From positions 1 through 7,524 of the forward strand of contig JAFOEH010000187.1 of NCBI GenBank assembly GCA_017380275.1: a DNA stretch of 7,524 nt, given 5' to 3'. A program made the position numbers and the translations under genes. Of this stretch, positions 6,512-7,524 are shown piece by piece (positions within the stretch are counted from its first letter, which is position 1; every line of letters starts with the position of its first letter). The stretch is from Alistipes sp. GTDB lineage: Bacteria > Bacteroidota > Bacteroidia > Bacteroidales > Rikenellaceae. The notes below the pieces were generated by a model, which saw nothing but the letters and a program-made list of their open reading frames with translations, did no database searches and had not been told where the DNA came from.

Positions 6512-6519
6512 CAAATTTA
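6512..6519 (-). promoter_or_regulatory. Possible -7 element just before uvrC
   Basis: TAAATTTG on the minus strand is an exact match to the Bacteroidota TAnnTTTG element and ends only 4 bp before the uvrC ATG, so transcription from it would start at or next to the A of the ATG. No TTTG is found 19-20 bases upstream, so the site is only half supported. Confidence 0.35.
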
Positions 6520-6558
6520 CATTTTTTTGCTCAAATCTCCTTATATATACAAATAAAA

Positions 6559-6590
6559 AGAGTGCCAATCCTTTATTGGATTAGCACTCT
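6559..6590 (-). terminator. Intrinsic terminator of the frd operon
   Basis: On the minus strand AGAGTGCTAATCC and GGATTGGCACTCT pair in a 13-bp stem with one U-G wobble around a 6-base AATAAA loop, followed by TTTTTATTT. It lies about 80 nt after the frdB stop codon and before uvrC, so it ends the reductase transcript and separates it from the repair gene. The stretch 6591-6669 between frdB and this hairpin shows no gene. Confidence 0.85.
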
Positions 6591-6669
6591 ACTATTTTTA
6601 GAAGTTGTGTAATAAGCGATCTATCGACAATAAATCTAACGCCGAAATTACCTTATTAGACTACTTCTC

Positions 6670-7413
6670 TTAGTCCTGGAACTTCGCTGCCAAGAACTCA
6701 CGGTTCAAGCGAGCAATGTGAGCGATAGAGATCTGCTTGGGGCACTGAGCCTGGCAAGCACCAGTGTTGGTACAGTTACCGAAGCCGAGCTCATCCATCT
6801 TAGCAACCATCGCCTTAGCACGACGAGCACCCTCAACACGGCCCTGAGGCAACTTCGCGAGTGAAGATACGCGAGCAGCTACGAACAACATAGCCGAACC
6901 GTTCTTACAAGTAGCGGCGCAAGCACCACAACCTACGCAAGCTGCAGCATCCATCGACTCGTCGGCGTCGGCCTTGGGGATGGGTATTGCGTTACCATCG
7001 GGTACTGAATTGGTACGAACTGAAACGTAACCACCAGCCTGAAGAATCTCATCGTAAGCACCACGGTTTACTACGAGGTCCTTGATAACGGGGAACGCAG
7101 CCGAGCGCCAAGGCTCGATGGTGATGGTAGAGCCATCCTTGAACTTTCGCATATACATCTGGCAGGTCGTAACAGCCTGTGAAGGACCGTGAGCGTGGCC
7201 ATTGATGTGCAGTGAACACATACCGCAGATACCCTCGCGGCAGTCGTGGTCGAAAGCAACGGGCTCCTTGCCAGCGTGTACCAAATCATTGTTCAAGATG
7301 TCGAGCATCTCGAGGAACGAGGTGTCGGCAGAGATGTTCTTAACCTCGTAGGTCTCGAACGCACCCTGTGATTTAGCGTCCTTTTGACGCCATATCTTTA
7401 ATTTGAAATCCAT
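6670..7413 (-). CDS. frdB: Fumarate reductase/succinate dehydrogenase iron-sulfur subunit
   Basis: A 247-residue protein carrying the electron relay between the quinol-binding cytochrome b subunit and the flavoprotein. The N-terminal ferredoxin-like domain binds a [2Fe-2S] cluster through C58, C63, C66 and C84 (motif CREGICGMC). The C-terminal helical domain has [11 protein letters not shown] (C159, C162, C165, C169) and [13 protein letters not shown] (C214, C220, C224). By family rules C159, C162, C165 and C224 hold the [4Fe-4S] cluster, and C169, C214 and C220 the [3Fe-4S] cluster. The length is normal and no ligand is missing. It works on the cytoplasmic face of the inner membrane. It follows frdA by 32 bp in one operon. 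In an anaerobic Bacteroidales cell, fumarate reduction to succinate is the likely direction; sdhB is the usual alternative name. Confidence 0.97.
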   Translation of the reverse strand: MDFKLKIWRQKDAKSQGAFETYEVKNISADTSFLEMLDILNNDLVHAGKEPVAFDHDCREGICGMCSLHINGHAHGPSQAVTTCQMYMRKFKDGSTITIEPWRSAAFPVIKDLVVNRGAYDEILQAGGYVSVRTNSVPDGNAIPIPKADADESMDAAACVGCGACAATCKNGSAMLFVAARVSSLAKLPQGRVEGARRAKAMVAKMDELGFGNCTNTGACQAQCPKQISIAHIARLNREFLAAKFQD

Positions 7414-7445
7414 TGTCTAATTGTTATTAAAGTTTAACGTCAAAA

Positions 7446-7524
7446 TTAGTCCTTATAGTTACGCTGTGCGCGGTGTACAAACTCGTAGTCAAGAACCTCC
7501 TTGGTCATCTCGGGCTCTACGTCC
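7446..7524 (-). CDS. frdA: Fumarate reductase/succinate dehydrogenase flavoprotein subunit, C-terminal end (partial)
   Basis: Only the last 25 codons and the TAA stop (7448-7446) are inside the window; the rest lies beyond the right edge. The visible end reads through TKEVLDYEFVHRAQRNYKD, similar to the C-terminus of Bacteroidota flavoprotein subunits. It sits directly upstream of frdB on the same strand, the usual cytochrome b-frdA-frdB order. The enzyme carries FAD and interconverts fumarate and succinate. Identification rests mainly on position and this short tail. Confidence 0.85.
   Translation of the reverse strand, partial: DVEPEMTKEVLDYEFVHRAQRNYKD

Noticed and set aside
6559..6590. 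Half-sites GAGTGCCAA and TTAGCACTC look like the CIRCE operator of HrcA.
   Set aside because: The arms are in the opposite order to CIRCE (TTAGCACTC-N9-GAGTGCTAA), the spacing is wrong, and a T-tract follows on the minus strand, so a terminator explains it.
6591..6669. Weak TAATAAG/CTTATTA inverted repeat after frdB.
   Set aside because: The arms are short, AT-rich and far apart, as expected by chance; the proper terminator lies further downstream.

Overview
The window looks like chromosomal DNA from an anaerobic gut-type Bacteroidota, probably order Bacteroidales. Four things support this: a DUF4290 gene and a DUF4369/TlpA-like lipoprotein, both families typical of the phylum; promoter-like sites of the Bacteroidota form TTTG-N19/20-TAnnTTTG; weak or absent Shine-Dalgarno sequences; and a two-subunit piece of a fumarate reductase/succinate dehydrogenase operon. 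A genus such as Alistipes is only a guess. No mobile element, CRISPR array, rRNA or tRNA gene was found.

Left part (1-2295, minus strand, read right to left): DUF4290 protein, then a TlpA/DUF4369-type lipoprotein with its own good promoter in a 58-bp gap, then lpxH starting 2 bp after that stop codon and cut by the left window edge. LpxH makes lipid X for lipid A, and the lipoprotein is exported, so this is an envelope-flavoured cluster. The lipoprotein keeps the thioredoxin fold signature but has lost both active-site cysteines.

Middle (2296-3670): a 212-bp divergent intergenic region with candidate promoters for both directions, then a plus-strand sigma-54-type AAA+ regulator. This regulator has an intact ATPase core, a receiver domain lacking the residues used for phosphorylation, and no room for a C-terminal helix-turn-helix. 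It ends just before a perfect 12-bp hairpin, which on the minus strand is followed by six T and so terminates the convergent gene.

Right part (3690-7524, minus strand): an fumarate reductase operon tail (frdA C-terminus, frdB) ends at a strong terminator near 6559-6590. It is followed by uvrC and, only 4 bp after the uvrC stop, a secreted GH43-like glycoside hydrolase, probably co-transcribed with uvrC.

Most of the window is ordinary housekeeping DNA. The points most worth a second look are the degenerate receiver and missing DNA-binding domain of the sigma-54 activator, and the cysteine-free thioredoxin-like lipoprotein. I see no clear sign of a wholly new multi-gene system.
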